A DNA stretch of 64,000 nucleotides. It comes from Mixophyes australis (taxonomy: Eukaryota; Chordata; Amphibia; Anura; Limnodynastidae). The number at the start of each line of letters is the position of its first letter. The first letter of the stretch is position 1. The DNA lies in the NCBI GenBank assembly GCA_036250195.1, contig JAVHZZ010000004.1, positions 139,496,229 through 139,560,228 of the forward strand, given 5' to 3'. The position numbers and the translations under genes are program-made. The notes under the pieces are model-generated. The model was given only the letters and a program-made list of their open reading frames with translations, was not told the origin of the DNA and did not search any database. This document shows, in pieces, positions 9,674-19,390 of this stretch.

Positions 9674-10169
9674 TGTAACAAAGGGAGGCATTTATCTGAC
9701 AAGATGCAAAGAAAACATACAAGCAGAGTAAGACATTGGCGCAGTTATGCACCTAGATTCACGTTAAACCAAGTAAAGACTTATGTGTAGTTTAAAGTTG
9801 GTTAACTTACATGATTTGAAGGCTGCTTCCTCTCAGCAAACAGACAGGGTGTGTCTGTTAGTCAAACAGAGCCAGTGATGGGTGTTTTCTCTTAAAGAGA
9901 AGGTGGGTGTGTCACCTGTCCATCAAGCTAAGGCTGGGGGAGGAGTATCATGTATAAAAGCTTGTTTGTGTCATTTGTTCACTGAGACCAACGCTGGGAA
10001 AGCTGGCTGGTCCTGAGAGAGAGCTGGTCTATGTATAGCTAGCGTTTAGGGTCTCCATAATTGCTGTGAAAGTATACAGTGTCAAAACATTTACCATCCT
10101 GACAATAAAGCTACATTAAAAGGAAGAAGTTGTTCGCGTGTGCTTCTGCAGTAGCGGGCTCTTGCCACA
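9674..10169 (+). repeat. 5' LTR of element 2
   Basis: It begins TGTAACAAAGGG and ends TTGCCACA. TATAAAAG at 9953-9960 is the probable core promoter, and AATAAA at 10104-10109 the polyadenylation signal. An ORF across its first 117 bases ends VKTYV and corresponds to the pol C-terminus as encoded in the 3' LTR. Confidence 0.94.
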
Positions 10170-10171
10170 AG

Positions 10172-10189
10172 TGGTGTCAGGAGTGGGAT
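10172..10189 (+). other. Primer binding site of element 2 (tRNA-Leu type)
   Basis: TGGTGTCAGGAGTGGGAT starts two bases after the LTR. All 18 bases are complementary to the 3' end of a vertebrate tRNA-Leu (CAG-type) including CCA. Confidence 0.9.
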
Positions 10190-10235
10190 ACTCCGGGAAG
10201 TAAGTTTCCGCTACCCAACCTGCACAGACGTCAAC

Positions 10236-11130
10236 ATGGAGGAAGTACTGAGAACCCTTGTGAATGTGGCCGCTGCGCAGCAACAGCAGCAAGCTCAGAT
10301 GCTACGAGTTGCCAAGGCACAGGTGGAAAACACAAGGCTCTTAAGAGAAGAGTTAAGCCAGGTGAGGCATGACAGAAATGAACCACTTGGTCCTGTTCTC
10401 CAGAAAATGTCGCCAGGTGATGACATAGAAGCATATCTGGTGTCCTTTGAGAGACTTGCAAAAAGGGCAAAATGGCCTCCTAAAGATTGGGCTGAGAGGC
10501 TGGCGCCATATCTGACTGTTGAAGCTCAGTGAGCGTATATGGATCTAGATGAGGAACGGGCCTCTGATTATTTTTGCCTAAAGTCTGAGATATTGGCTCG
10601 CATTGGAGTTTCCGGGCCAGGCCGAGCCCAGCGCTATCACCAATGGTGCTATGATAAAGAAAAACCGGCCAGAGCGCAAGTGGCTGAGCTTTCTAAAATT
10701 TTAAAGAAATGGCTGCAGCCTGAGGAGAATTCGCCTTCTCGGATTATTGAAGTTCTGGCGATAGATCACTGCATCCGGGGGCTGAACCACGATTTGCAAA
10801 GGTGGGTGCTGCAATCAGACCCACAAACTTATGAAGAGCTTGCCACCATGGTAGAAAGGTTTTGTGTGCTACAGCAAATGACTAAAGAACCTGCATTTGT
10901 GCCAAAGCCGCTGCCACGCCAAAAGCCAGGTTTGACAATCCTTGCTACAGGGCCCAATGGCAAAACTGGTATGGACAGAGGGCCAGATGCAAAGCTGTCT
11001 AATCTGAAGTGTTTTGAATGTTGTGAGCCAGGCCACTTTAAGGCAGAGTGCCCTAAACTACCGGAAGAAATGGACTGTTCCGTGGCACATATTGGGCCTG
11101 CTTTTCCAAGCTGTTTTACCATGAGTCCCA
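10236..11130 (+). pseudogene. gag: Gag of element 2 with SCAN-like capsid segment
   Basis: This is Gag, the particle-forming protein. The ATG at 10236 follows the primer site by 46 bases and begins MEEVLRTLVNVAAAQQQQQ, a glutamine-rich, probably coiled-coil start. An in-frame TGA at 10530-10532 replaces the CGA (Arg) of element 1. After it the same frame continues to 11729. Residues about 126-208 (10615-10860) carry RYHQWCYDKEK, ILKKWLQPEE, IIEVLAIDHCIRGL and RWVLQSDPQTYEELATMVERF. This helical pattern parallels the SCAN domain, which is known to derive from a Gmr1-like Gag. A CCHC zinc knuckle lies at 11010-11051 with one Gly-to-Cys change next to its second Cys. Confidence 0.9.
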
Positions 11131-11560
11131 CATCAGGAAGTCCTTGTTTGTTCCGGGTGACTGTGCTAATCAACCAAAACCTTGTTCTGGCCTTGGTTGA
11201 CTCGGGGAGTGAACTCTCATTGGTTTCCAGCTCTGCCTTACCCGAAACCATAACTTCTCGGTTGCCCAAAGTGAAGGTTCTTTCCGTACATGGCACGACA
11301 GAAGAGTATGAAAGAACAATACTACCAGTCACACTCAAAGACAAAACTGTTATGGTGGTAGCTGCCATAGCACCTAAACTCCCATATCCACTCATTTTGG
11401 GGCGAGACTTCCCACTGTTTAATGATGTCCTTGGTGAGCGGATCCGGCCGGACATGCCGGCAACTGATACAACGGTCGGAAGCCCGGTCTTAAAGGAACC
11501 GCCTAAGAATCCACAACATCTGGACATCGATCTTTGGGAACCGCCAAACCGGAATGCCAT
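11131..11560 (+). pseudogene. Retropepsin-type protease of element 2
   Basis: This is an aspartic protease in frame with Gag. The catalytic triad DSG lies at 11199-11207 within LALVDSGSELSLVSS, and the C-terminal PLILGRDF corresponds to the second conserved retropepsin strand. No stop separates it from Gag, so a Gag-Pro fusion is likely. The region after it (11560-11729) is a proline-rich linker leading to integrase. Confidence 0.85.
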
Positions 11561-11564
11561 CCTG

Positions 11565-13060
11565 GGAGACACAGCAGGAGTTCCACAAAAGCATCCACCT
11601 GCGGGGAAACATGGACAGTCCAAACTAGCATTGGTCAGTGATGTCGCAGATGAGCCCACCCCGCCTGTCAGTGAGGATACGGACTGGTCCACAATACCAA
11701 TTTTGTTTCCTCTGCAGGACTTTGCTTGAGACCAACTTAATGATGCCACTTTGGAACATGACTTTAAAAATGTGACTGAGGTAAATGGGGTAGCGTAAGC
11801 CGCCCAGCCTGCAGAAGGTATATCATATTTTATTGTTAAAAATAATTTCCTGTATAGAGTTGCTAATGTACAGGGGGAATGCTAATGTACAGGGGGAAAA
11901 AGTAGAAAAATTAATGGTTCCTCGGGTCCATGTACCCCTTGTGTTAAAAGCAGCACACACACATGTCTGTGGGGGACACCTAGGGGAGGATAAAACACAG
12001 GAACGAGTTCTGCTTAGGTTTTACTGGCCCGGTGTACACATGGCAGTGAAAAAGTATTGCCAGTACTATCGCATTTGTCAGAGAACCTGTCCCAAACCCA
12101 TGTACAGGGCACCTCTCATTCCAATACCAATAGTACAAGTTCCCTTTGAACAGATAGCTATGGACCTTGTGGGGCCACTGGAAAAATCCACACGTGGGCA
12201 CCAATATATACTAGTGGTGCTTGACTATGCAACCAGGTATCCAGAGGCAATTCCCCTACGAAACATAAAGTCCAGCACCATAGCTAAGGAACTTGTATTG
12301 ATGTTTACACGCTTGGGAATACCCAAAGAAATTCTCACAGATCAGGGTACTCCATTCATGTCTAAACTGATAAAGGACATGTGCCAGTTGCTAGGGGTTA
12401 CGGCGCTTCACACCTCTGTATTACATCCACAAACAGATGGCTTGGTGGAACGCTTTAACCGCACATTAAAGCACATGCTCAGGAAAGGATTGGCTCAAGA
12501 AAAAAAAGATTGGGACACTCTTATTCCCTATTTGATATTTGCCATCCGTGAGGTAACTCAAGCTTCAACAGGGTTTAGTCCCTTTGAGTTATTGTTTGGG
12601 AGACAGCCCAGGGGTATCTTGGATATGTTAACAGAAGGGTGGTAGCAGCAAGGTCCCAGGAAGACAAATCTGGTCCAATTTGTGTCCCAAATGTATGAGA
12701 GGCTAGGAAAGATAGGGCCCATTGTGCAGCAAAATGTAAAAGAGGCTCAGGAATGACAGAGAAAAAGTTATGATAAAAGTGCTGTTGTTCGATCTTTCAA
12801 GCCTGGGGACAAGGTCCTAGTCCTGGTTCCCACCCAGGAAAGCAAACTTTTTCGCCCACTGGCAGGGTCCACATGAAGTTCTAGAGGCTGTCGGTCCTGT
12901 CAATTACAGAGTCCGCCAATAAGGTAGGAGAAAGGAGGAGCAAATATATCATGTTAAGCTCCTTAAACCTTGGCATGATGAGGAAACCTCTCCTCAGGTA
13001 GTGAGTACTGCCATTGAAAAGTCTGAAGTGCCCATAGAGCCAGCTTTGTCCATTCAGCAG
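11565..13060 (+). pseudogene. pol: Integrase and GPY/F-like module of element 2
   Basis: The integrase core is well preserved (11899-12642): HHCC finger with AAHTHVCGGH and a damaged CQYYRIC (first Cys pair altered relative to element 1), then catalytic Asp 12163-12165, Asp 12340-12342 and Glu 12448-12450 with 35-residue D-E spacing. TGA 11727-11729 and TAA 11796-11798 lie upstream, and a 19-bp tandem duplication at 11861-11898 shifts the frame. TAG 12643-12645 and TGA 12754-12756 follow. The GPY/F-like region (12770-12960) has a one-base insertion and a TAA in place of a Leu codon of the RQLG motif. Position before RT confirms the Gmr1-type order. Confidence 0.88.
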
Positions 13061-14158
13061 AGACAACAGACTGAAGAAATGATTCGCCGAAACAGGGATG
13101 TCTTATCTTCCATTCCTGGGCGCACCCGCCACCTTCCAAAGGGCCATGAATAAATTGTTACGACCTCACACAGCTTATGCAGCCGCTTACTTGGACGATA
13201 TAGTGATTTATACCCCAGACTGGGGATCACATTTAGCCAAAGTTGAGGCAGTCTTAGCTTCGTTAAGGTCAGCAGGGTTAACAGCTAACCCAGAGAAATG
13301 TGCCATAGTCATGAGAGAAGCCAAATATTTGGGGTACGTTGTTGGTCGAGGGCATGTAAAACCCCAGCTAGACAAAGTGGAGGCAGTCAAAAATTGGGCA
13401 AGACCAGAAAAAAAGTCGCAGTTAAGAACCTTTTTAGGCTTAGTAGGTTACTACAGGTGGTTTGTAAGCCACTTCGCCACTAGAGCTGCTCCACTTACAG
13501 ACATGTTAAAAAAAAGTTGTCCAGATAGATTAACCTGGTCTGATTCTGCAGAAACCGCCTGGTCTGATCTTCAGTTAGCTCTTTGTTCCTCCCCAGTTCT
13601 ACAAGCACCGGATTTTACCCGGAGGTTCTCCTCCAAACTGATGCTTTTGGTGTTGGCTTAGGTGCAGTCTTGTCACAGGAGAAGAATGGAGTAGAAAATC
13701 CTGTCCTGTACCTAAGTCGTAAGTTACTTTCAAGGGAACAAAAATATTCCACTGTGGAGAAAGAATGTCTCGCCATAAAATGGGCTACAGAAGTTCTGCG
13801 CTATTATCTCCTATGCAGAGAGTTCAACTTAATAACAGACCATGCACCATTGAGATGGATGCAGAGCAACCGGGAGGTAAATGCCAAGGTAACCCGCTGG
13901 TTCTTGGCACTACAACCTTTCAAGTTCTCAGTAGAACATAGACCTGGGATTCTGCACAAGAATGCAGATGCATTGTCACGAAAATATGCGCTCCTCGCGA
14001 AGTCCGCGCCCCCCTACTTGGAGATGCTAGGGGGAGGGATATGTAATAAAGGGAGCCATTTATCTGACAAGATGCAAAGAAAACATACAATCAGAGTAAG
14101 ACATTGGCGCAGTTATGCACCTAGATTCACGTTAAACCAAGTAAAGACTTATGTTTAG
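13061..14158 (+). pseudogene. pol: Deleted reverse transcriptase and RNase H of element 2
   Basis: The N-terminal RT segment (SIQQRQQTEE) runs directly into APATFQRAMNKLLRPH at about 13123. This joins sequences that are 431 bp apart in element 1 and removes the fingers and the first catalytic Asp. The YLDD box survives at 13188-13199, as does the thumb (RTFLGLVGYYRWFV). A one-base deletion near 13628 shifts the frame before RNase H, which is then readable at 13590-14040 (LQTDAFGVGLGAVLSQ, EKECLAIKWA, TDHAPLRWM, NADALSRKY). The frame passes through the polypurine tract and ends VKTYV at 14158, inside the 3' LTR. This protein could not polymerise. Confidence 0.9.
14030..14039 (+). other. Polypurine tract of element 2
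   Basis: GGGGGAGGGA immediately precedes the 3' LTR, as expected for the plus-strand primer. Confidence 0.8.
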
Positions 14159-14534
14159 TTTAAAGTTGGTTAACTTACATGATTTGAAGGCTGCTTCCTC
14201 TCAGCAAACAGACAGGGTGTGTCTGTTAGTCAAACAGAGCCAGCGATGGGCGTTTTCTCTTAAGAAGGTGGGTGTGTCACCTGTCCATCAAGCTAAGGCT
14301 GGGGGAGGAGTATCATGTATAAAAGCTTGTTTGTGTCATTTGTTCACCGAGACCAACGGTGGGAAAGCTGGATGGTCCTAAGAGAGAGCTGGTCTATGTA
14401 TAGCTAGCGTTTAGGGTCTCCATAATTGCTGTGAAAGTATAAAGTGTCAAAACATTTACCATCCTGACAATAAAGCTACATAAAAAGGAAGAAGTTGTTT
14501 GCGTGTGCTTCTGCAGTAGCGGGCTCTTGCCACA
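14042..14534 (+). repeat. 3' LTR of element 2
   Basis: It matches the 5' LTR with few substitutions and a short deletion in U3 near 14260. TATAAAAG lies at 14318-14325 and AATAAA at 14469-14474. It ends TTGCCACA. Confidence 0.93.
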
Positions 14535-14559
14535 ATGTATATAGGGGCCCTGGTGCACT

Positions 14560-15045
14560 GCTTTGCCTGGAGGCCCATAATGTTATTAAGATGACCCTGT
14601 CCACATCCACGTTATGAGATTGTTTTAAGTTTTTTTTTAGGGCCTGGAATAAAGATTTTTAGGTGCTGCAATAAGGATTTATTCAGATGCCAGAAGGATG
14701 AGGAGGTAAAGATCAAATATTCTTCAAGTGCACTGGTATTGGGGCATGGTCTGAACATATGTATTAAAGAAATTTGTGCTAGAAATTTGTTTAGGAAGAT
14801 AATGTCTATTCTAAAGTATAGGTGATGGAAAGTTAAGAATAGTGTACAGTCTTTAGCTAGGGAATGCCATATTCTCAATGTGTCATATAAAAGGGTGTTT
14901 TCTAAGAATATTGTAACAGGCTTTAGTACTCTGGTCACTGGTGGCTAGGGAAGAAGAGGGGATTAGGTTAAACAGATGCATCTTACTGTCCAGGATGGTA
15001 TTAAAGTCACTAGTGACTAGAACTTCCCCCTTTCTATACTGGGTG
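14560..15045 (-). pseudogene. L1/Tx1-like LINE endonuclease fragment
   Basis: On the minus strand a decayed ORF has SDFNTILDSKMH (compare the GDFN motif of apurinic-type LINE endonucleases), then FRIDIIFLNKFL (the SRIDYFF-type motif) and, after a damaged WSDH region, SSSFWHLNKSLL (the WRLN-type start of the region after the endonuclease). This order fits the end of the endonuclease domain of an L1 or Tx1-like ORF2. Several stops and shifts are present, and no RT is seen. Confidence 0.65.
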
Positions 15046-15590
15046 AGCTATTATAAGAGTACTGTTAGAGTAAGTGTAAAGGTGGCTAATAGCAAGGCAT
15101 ACAATATATAACCATTTAATAATTAATCTCATTAATCAATCACTCACAAAGGCAGTTCCCAGTTTACCCAGTTATATTGTTCCATTTCTGCTCTAAATTA
15201 ACAATTTGCGCTAGACGTGTGTGTCACTGCATATTTTTCACCTGCACACACCTAGCAGACATCCTAGATGTAGGACTTACAATGATATAAATGGTACATG
15301 TAATTTTATTCCAGCCACTTAAACAGGGAATCTGCTATAAAATTATACAGTACGAAAATACCATATACGCTTAGAAAAATATCCAAATATCCAATTCAGC
15401 ACAATGCCTTGATCAATTGCTTATCAGCTCTCACCCCTCTTATATTATTTGGAATGAAGGAGATAGGAGAAGTCAGAGATTTGGGCATACCTCGCAACTG
15501 TCCAGATTTGCTTCAGAATAGCCCCACATGCCCTCAGACCCCCAATTGGCACAAAATGCACCCATATCTCTTCAGACTCCAACAAGCCTT
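15046..15590. other. AT-rich spacer, nothing recognised
   Basis: No coding, repeat or regulatory signal could be supported. The last 80 bases grade into the following tandem repeat. Confidence 0.5.
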
Positions 15591-15985
15591 CAGATCCCAC
15601 ATGTATTCCAAAACTCCTCCCATATGACCCTCAGACCTCACCCACATACTTTTTAACCCTCCCCATATGTCCATCACATACCCATCAGATCTCTCCACAT
15701 GCCCATCAAACCTCCATACATGCCCATTAGACCTACCCCACATGTCCTCCCTAAATGCCCATCAGACTTTCCCACATGCCCATCAAACCTACCTCACATG
15801 TCCATCAGACCTCCCCACATGCTCTTTACACACCCATCAGACCTGCCCAAATGCCTTTCAGACCTCCACACATGCTCCTTACATGCCCATCAGACCTCCA
15901 CTACATGCCCACAAACCCCTTCTATGCCTATCAGACCTCCCACACATACTCATCAGATCAACATATGCCTATCAGACCTGCATAT
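15591..15985. repeat. Degenerate minisatellite, about 20-bp unit
   Basis: Repeats of the type CCCATCAGACCTCCCCACATG occur about 18 times with many substitutions and small indels. The stop-poor ORFs in all three plus frames here are by-products of the repeat. Confidence 0.88.
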
Positions 15986-16689
15986 GCCTTTACTTACGTG
16001 TACAGCTGGAGCTCGCAGAGAAAGGAAGGAGAGCATGTAGTGCAGAGCACACTGCACTTACTCCTCCTCCGCTGATATAGCTTACCGTTTTGTGTAGAGT
16101 AGGTTACATGATGTGGAAATGATCTGCCCCCATTCAATTATATTCTCTGCTTTATAACAAAGCATAGAATGGGTCAGGGTGGGAGCAGACTGATTGGGGA
16201 AGGGGGGGGGGTAGCTGTCCACCATTGACTTGGGTAGTACAATGCATTAGATGCACATGCAGAGCAAAATTAGACTGAATTATTTTTAAGTGTCGGCAAA
16301 GCGCACAGGTACAAATAGGAACAAGGGATTACCTCTAGTGAAATGCAATCTTAGTGATTGCAACCATTAATAGTTTCTGGTGAGTGGAAAGTTAATCTCT
16401 GGGTGACATATTTCTAAATAAACAGAAGAGGCATAGATTGCATTGTGCAATCATGCACAATGTGTGCTTGCCCACATCACGGTTGTGCATGGCCACGCCT
16501 ACAGGAGATGTGCATTGCACTTAGTTCTGAAGCACCAGACTACTCCATACCCTCTCTCCTGAAAACTCCTGCCACTGGTGCATGTTGCATTTGCTCACTT
16601 TTATGAAAAAGACATACCTATGAACACTTCCAGCAGGTGGGACAAAAATCCTGGCTGTTGGGATGGCAGGGCAGTCCCCCAGAATCTGG
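15986..16689. other. Non-coding spacer
   Basis: It contains a G run (16201-16210) and a small palindrome (GATTGCATTGTGCAATC, about 16437-16453). No gene is visible. Confidence 0.5.
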
Positions 16690-16697
16690 GCTATACA

Positions 16698-17184
16698 CAG
16701 GGGCGTCGAGAGGAAGGGGGGCTAGCCTGGGGTGCCCTTCTGCCAGGTAAAAAAAACATTTTTAAATTACTTTTTTTTTTCTGTCCAGTTGTGAAAGCTG
16801 CAATAACAGGTAGGCGAGAATAACACCATTTTAATACATAATGGGGGGAATTCAATGTCCGGCAATGTAGCGCACGGACATCACGCTGTGCACATTGCCG
16901 ACGATCACGGTCGAAACCTCCAATCATTTTTCCTCGAATGAGCAGAGATTTCTGTCAAAATCTCCGCCGCAAAGTGTCTCAGACACTTTGCAGCTAATTG
17001 AATTCCCTCCATAATGTCATGTGTAAAGAGGCGCAGCCACAGCACATGTTGGTCATGCCCCCGTCACTATGTGGCCACGCCCCCTTTAACAGCGCCGCCG
17101 CACATCTCTTCTCCTGCTATGTGTGTGTATGAGTGAGGCAGAAAGTTTCTGTACCTGGGTTCCAAACTCCTCTTGGCGGCCCTC
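16698..17184. mobile_element. Probable hAT-type MITE carrying a nested MITE
   Basis: The left end is CAGGGGCGTCGAGAGGAAG and the right end, on the minus strand, is a related AGGGCCGCCAAGAGGAG. The flanking octamers GCTATACA (16690-16697) and ACTATACC (17185-17192) match at 6 of 8 bases, compatible with an old hAT target duplication. No transposase is present. Confidence 0.42.
16842..17011. mobile_element. Harbinger-like MITE, 170 bp, nested
   Basis: The terminal inverted repeats TGGGGGGAATTCAAT and ATTGAATTCCCTCCA are nearly perfect. The flanks are the direct trinucleotide TAA on both sides (16839-16841 and 17012-17014), matching the TWA target preference of PIF/Harbinger. It sits inside the probable hAT MITE. 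Confidence 0.8.
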
Positions 17185-17514
17185 ACTATACCACATAAGT
17201 GGGGACCCCTATTCAACACATTGTAAGTTATAAAACCCATATAATAAGAATATATAATAAGAATGTATAGTAAGAATTACATTCAGTACAAAATATAACA
17301 TGAATTGTAAAGTGCTTATTGAATATATTAAAGGGAAAGTACAGGGACACACCTTTAAAATCTGGGATTGTTCATGGAAAATTAGAGACAGTTGGCAGAT
17401 ATGTTGCAATAAGAGAGGACATCAGGTAACTTTACCCCTAAATGTTATTAAAAACCCCTAACATACCAGCTACGTAATAAGTATACACTACAGTACACGG
17501 GCACAAAAAAACAC
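17185..17514. other. AT-rich spacer, nothing recognised
   Basis: No supported feature was found. Confidence 0.5.
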
Positions 17515-17750
17515 AGCTCCAAAAAGCCATGCCAGCCACAAGATGGCGCCCGCTGCTATACCAACAAGACCCCCAGTGCCCGCCAATCATGCAGCTGCGT
17601 GGTGTGACCACCGTGTTTTCACCCCCCACCTCCTCATCTCGCGCATGCGTATACGATAGTCCGGGGGTCGGCAGCGCTTCGGGCGGAGAGAAGGCAGGGG
17701 ATGGAGAGGGAGTGACCCGGGGTCCGACAGGGATCACGGTCAGGCAAGTG
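17515..17750 (+). promoter_or_regulatory. CpG-rich block, candidate promoter or first exon
   Basis: Roughly 240 bases are far richer in G, C and CpG than either side. They contain CAAGATGGCGCC (YY1-type), a CCAAT (17583-17587) and GCGCATGCG (17640-17648, NRF1-type). No TATA box or known protein motif is seen. This composition is typical of a housekeeping-type promoter, and downstream candidate exons are on the plus strand, but a link over 37 kb is speculative. A potential GC-type donor (CAGGCAAGT, about 17740) is present. Orientation is uncertain. Confidence 0.4.
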
Positions 17751-19211
17751 GATGAAATGCTCTACAGTCGTATATGCAACTACAATTACCTTAACTTGCA
17801 TTGACATTAACGGAATGTACAGGGTGTGCAAGAATGTGTATGGTCTATAGGTGTGGAGTATGAACGTGTGAATCCCATAGGATGTATATTCAGCGGTATA
17901 CAGAGGGGCATTTCTTTTCACATGTGCTGCATATGTGTTGGGAAGGTCCAGCTTTATGTGTATGAGACTTGTATCTCTGTATTTCTGTTATTCATTGTGT
18001 GGGGTTGTGTAATTAGAATATATATTAGTGAAAACAGAAATGTCCATGTGTAAGTGAATATCTAATATTCTATATGCATTTTTAGTGCCATGTGTGGTAG
18101 TATGATTGCTTAGATCCGTGATAGATGTGTAGCGTTTTTATTGAAACATATGCTGGTATACTAGTTATAGAATAAGGTACCAAATATCACGGGCATGTGT
18201 ATATTGACATGATTGCATTACATTAATTATGTGTACTTTATAATTCTTTGTATAGGCTGCTGTGAATTGTGCTTGCACTGCCTGATTCTCCATTTACACA
18301 CACAGCTGTCTGCTATATACCAGGAATTTATAAATCCCAAGGTGGCCAGGCTCCAACATTCTGTTATCTATACACACATTAGTTCTCAGTAACTGGACAG
18401 AGGTTTGTAGGAGTTTTCTTCACAGTTGTTAAAAATTGCTAAGCCACATATATACATACACAACATGTAATGTATTTATTTAAAGTAGAATACAAAGCAC
18501 CAGGGATGGACATAATTATGTGAGGGATTAAAGCCATACATGTACACAAGTTTAGGAGCCGGACATGTGCATTTGTTAAGTGCTGAAGAGATGACTGCAA
18601 AAAGTTGGATGCATTTACTTCTTGTCTTATGGGGGTATATGCTTGTTGTGGACTGTGCTTCATACCTAAATTCTGAATTAAGTGATTTGTCTATTAATAG
18701 ATACGTTCTGTATACAACAAAGATGTTTCTGAAATAACTTTATTTGTATTGCTTTTATAGACGTATATAATTTTCCCAGTTCTCAGAATTTTTTACTAGT
18801 ACTGTGTGTGTGTGTGTGTAGTGAGTGTTCAAATACGGCCATGTTGTGTACTAATCATTATTTAGGGCTTTGCATTTTAATAGTCTTCTCCATTCTACCA
18901 GCAGCTTTTCTCCCTCTGCCTGAATGGCTAGTTGATACTAAATAGTTGCTAGTAGCTTTAGCAAAAAATAAATGTAAAGTTTATGGAATAGAATATATTT
19001 GATATAAAGCTTTAATTGTGTTGGAACTCTGCTACATAGTTTACTTTTTTGTTTATATTTGCTATCTTGAGTTCTGTGATTGTATTCTGACATTGACATA
19101 TTGATTCGTGTCTGGCCTGCTGTAAGACAGGGGTTTGTTTTCGGCTGAATGCTGTGTACTGCAATCTGGTGGTCAGTACTGAAGGAAATTAATAATGAAC
19201 CCAAAATTCAA
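17751..19211. other. Non-coding AT-rich sequence
   Basis: A short TG run lies at 18803-18819. No gene or element is recognised. Confidence 0.5.
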
Positions 19212-19390
19212 ACATCATCATCTATTTATATAGTGCTTCTAATTCCACAACACTGTACAGAGAACTCACATCAGTCACTGCCCAATTGGGGCTTACAGTC
19301 TAAATTCCCTAACATGCACACAGACAGAGGGAGAGACTAAGGTCAGTTTGGAAATCGGAGCACCCAGAGGAAACCCACGCAAACACCCCA
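19212..19390 (-). mobile_element. Partial tRNA-derived SINE
   Basis: This is the reverse complement of the middle and tail of the full SINE at 20061 (TTTATATAGTGC, CTGTACAGAGAACTCACATC, GGGGCTTACAGTCTAAATTC, CGGAGCACCCAGAGGAAACC). The tRNA head is missing. An ATG-starting ORF through it is spurious. Confidence 0.85.

Larger units (their letters stand above)
9674..14534 (+). mobile_element. Gmr1-like Ty3/gypsy LTR retrotransposon, element 2 (inactive)
   Basis: This 4.86-kb plus-strand element has the same gene order as element 1: gag, protease, integrase, GPY/F-like module, reverse transcriptase, RNase H. Its LTRs (496 and 493 bp) resemble each other more than those of element 1, whose U3 differs at many positions, so two LTR subtypes exist. 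It is shorter because of a deletion of about 430 bp in RT. Other lesions: TGA 10530-10532, TGA 11727-11729, TAA 11796-11798, a 19-bp duplication at 11861-11898, TAG 12643-12645, TGA 12754-12756, a frameshift near 12850 and one near 13628. The left flank is AT repeat and the right flank starts ATGTATATA. Confidence 0.93.

Noticed and set aside
693..14534. Endogenous retrovirus with an env gene
   Set aside because: No envelope-like ORF lies between RNase H and the 3' LTR. The pol frame runs straight into the LTR in both elements.
15591..15985. CRISPR-like array
   Set aside because: The repeats are contiguous and degenerate without unique spacers, in a vertebrate genome.
15667..16080. Three overlapping ORFs rich in His, Pro and Ser
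   Set aside because: They come from the 20-bp minisatellite; no single frame is favoured.
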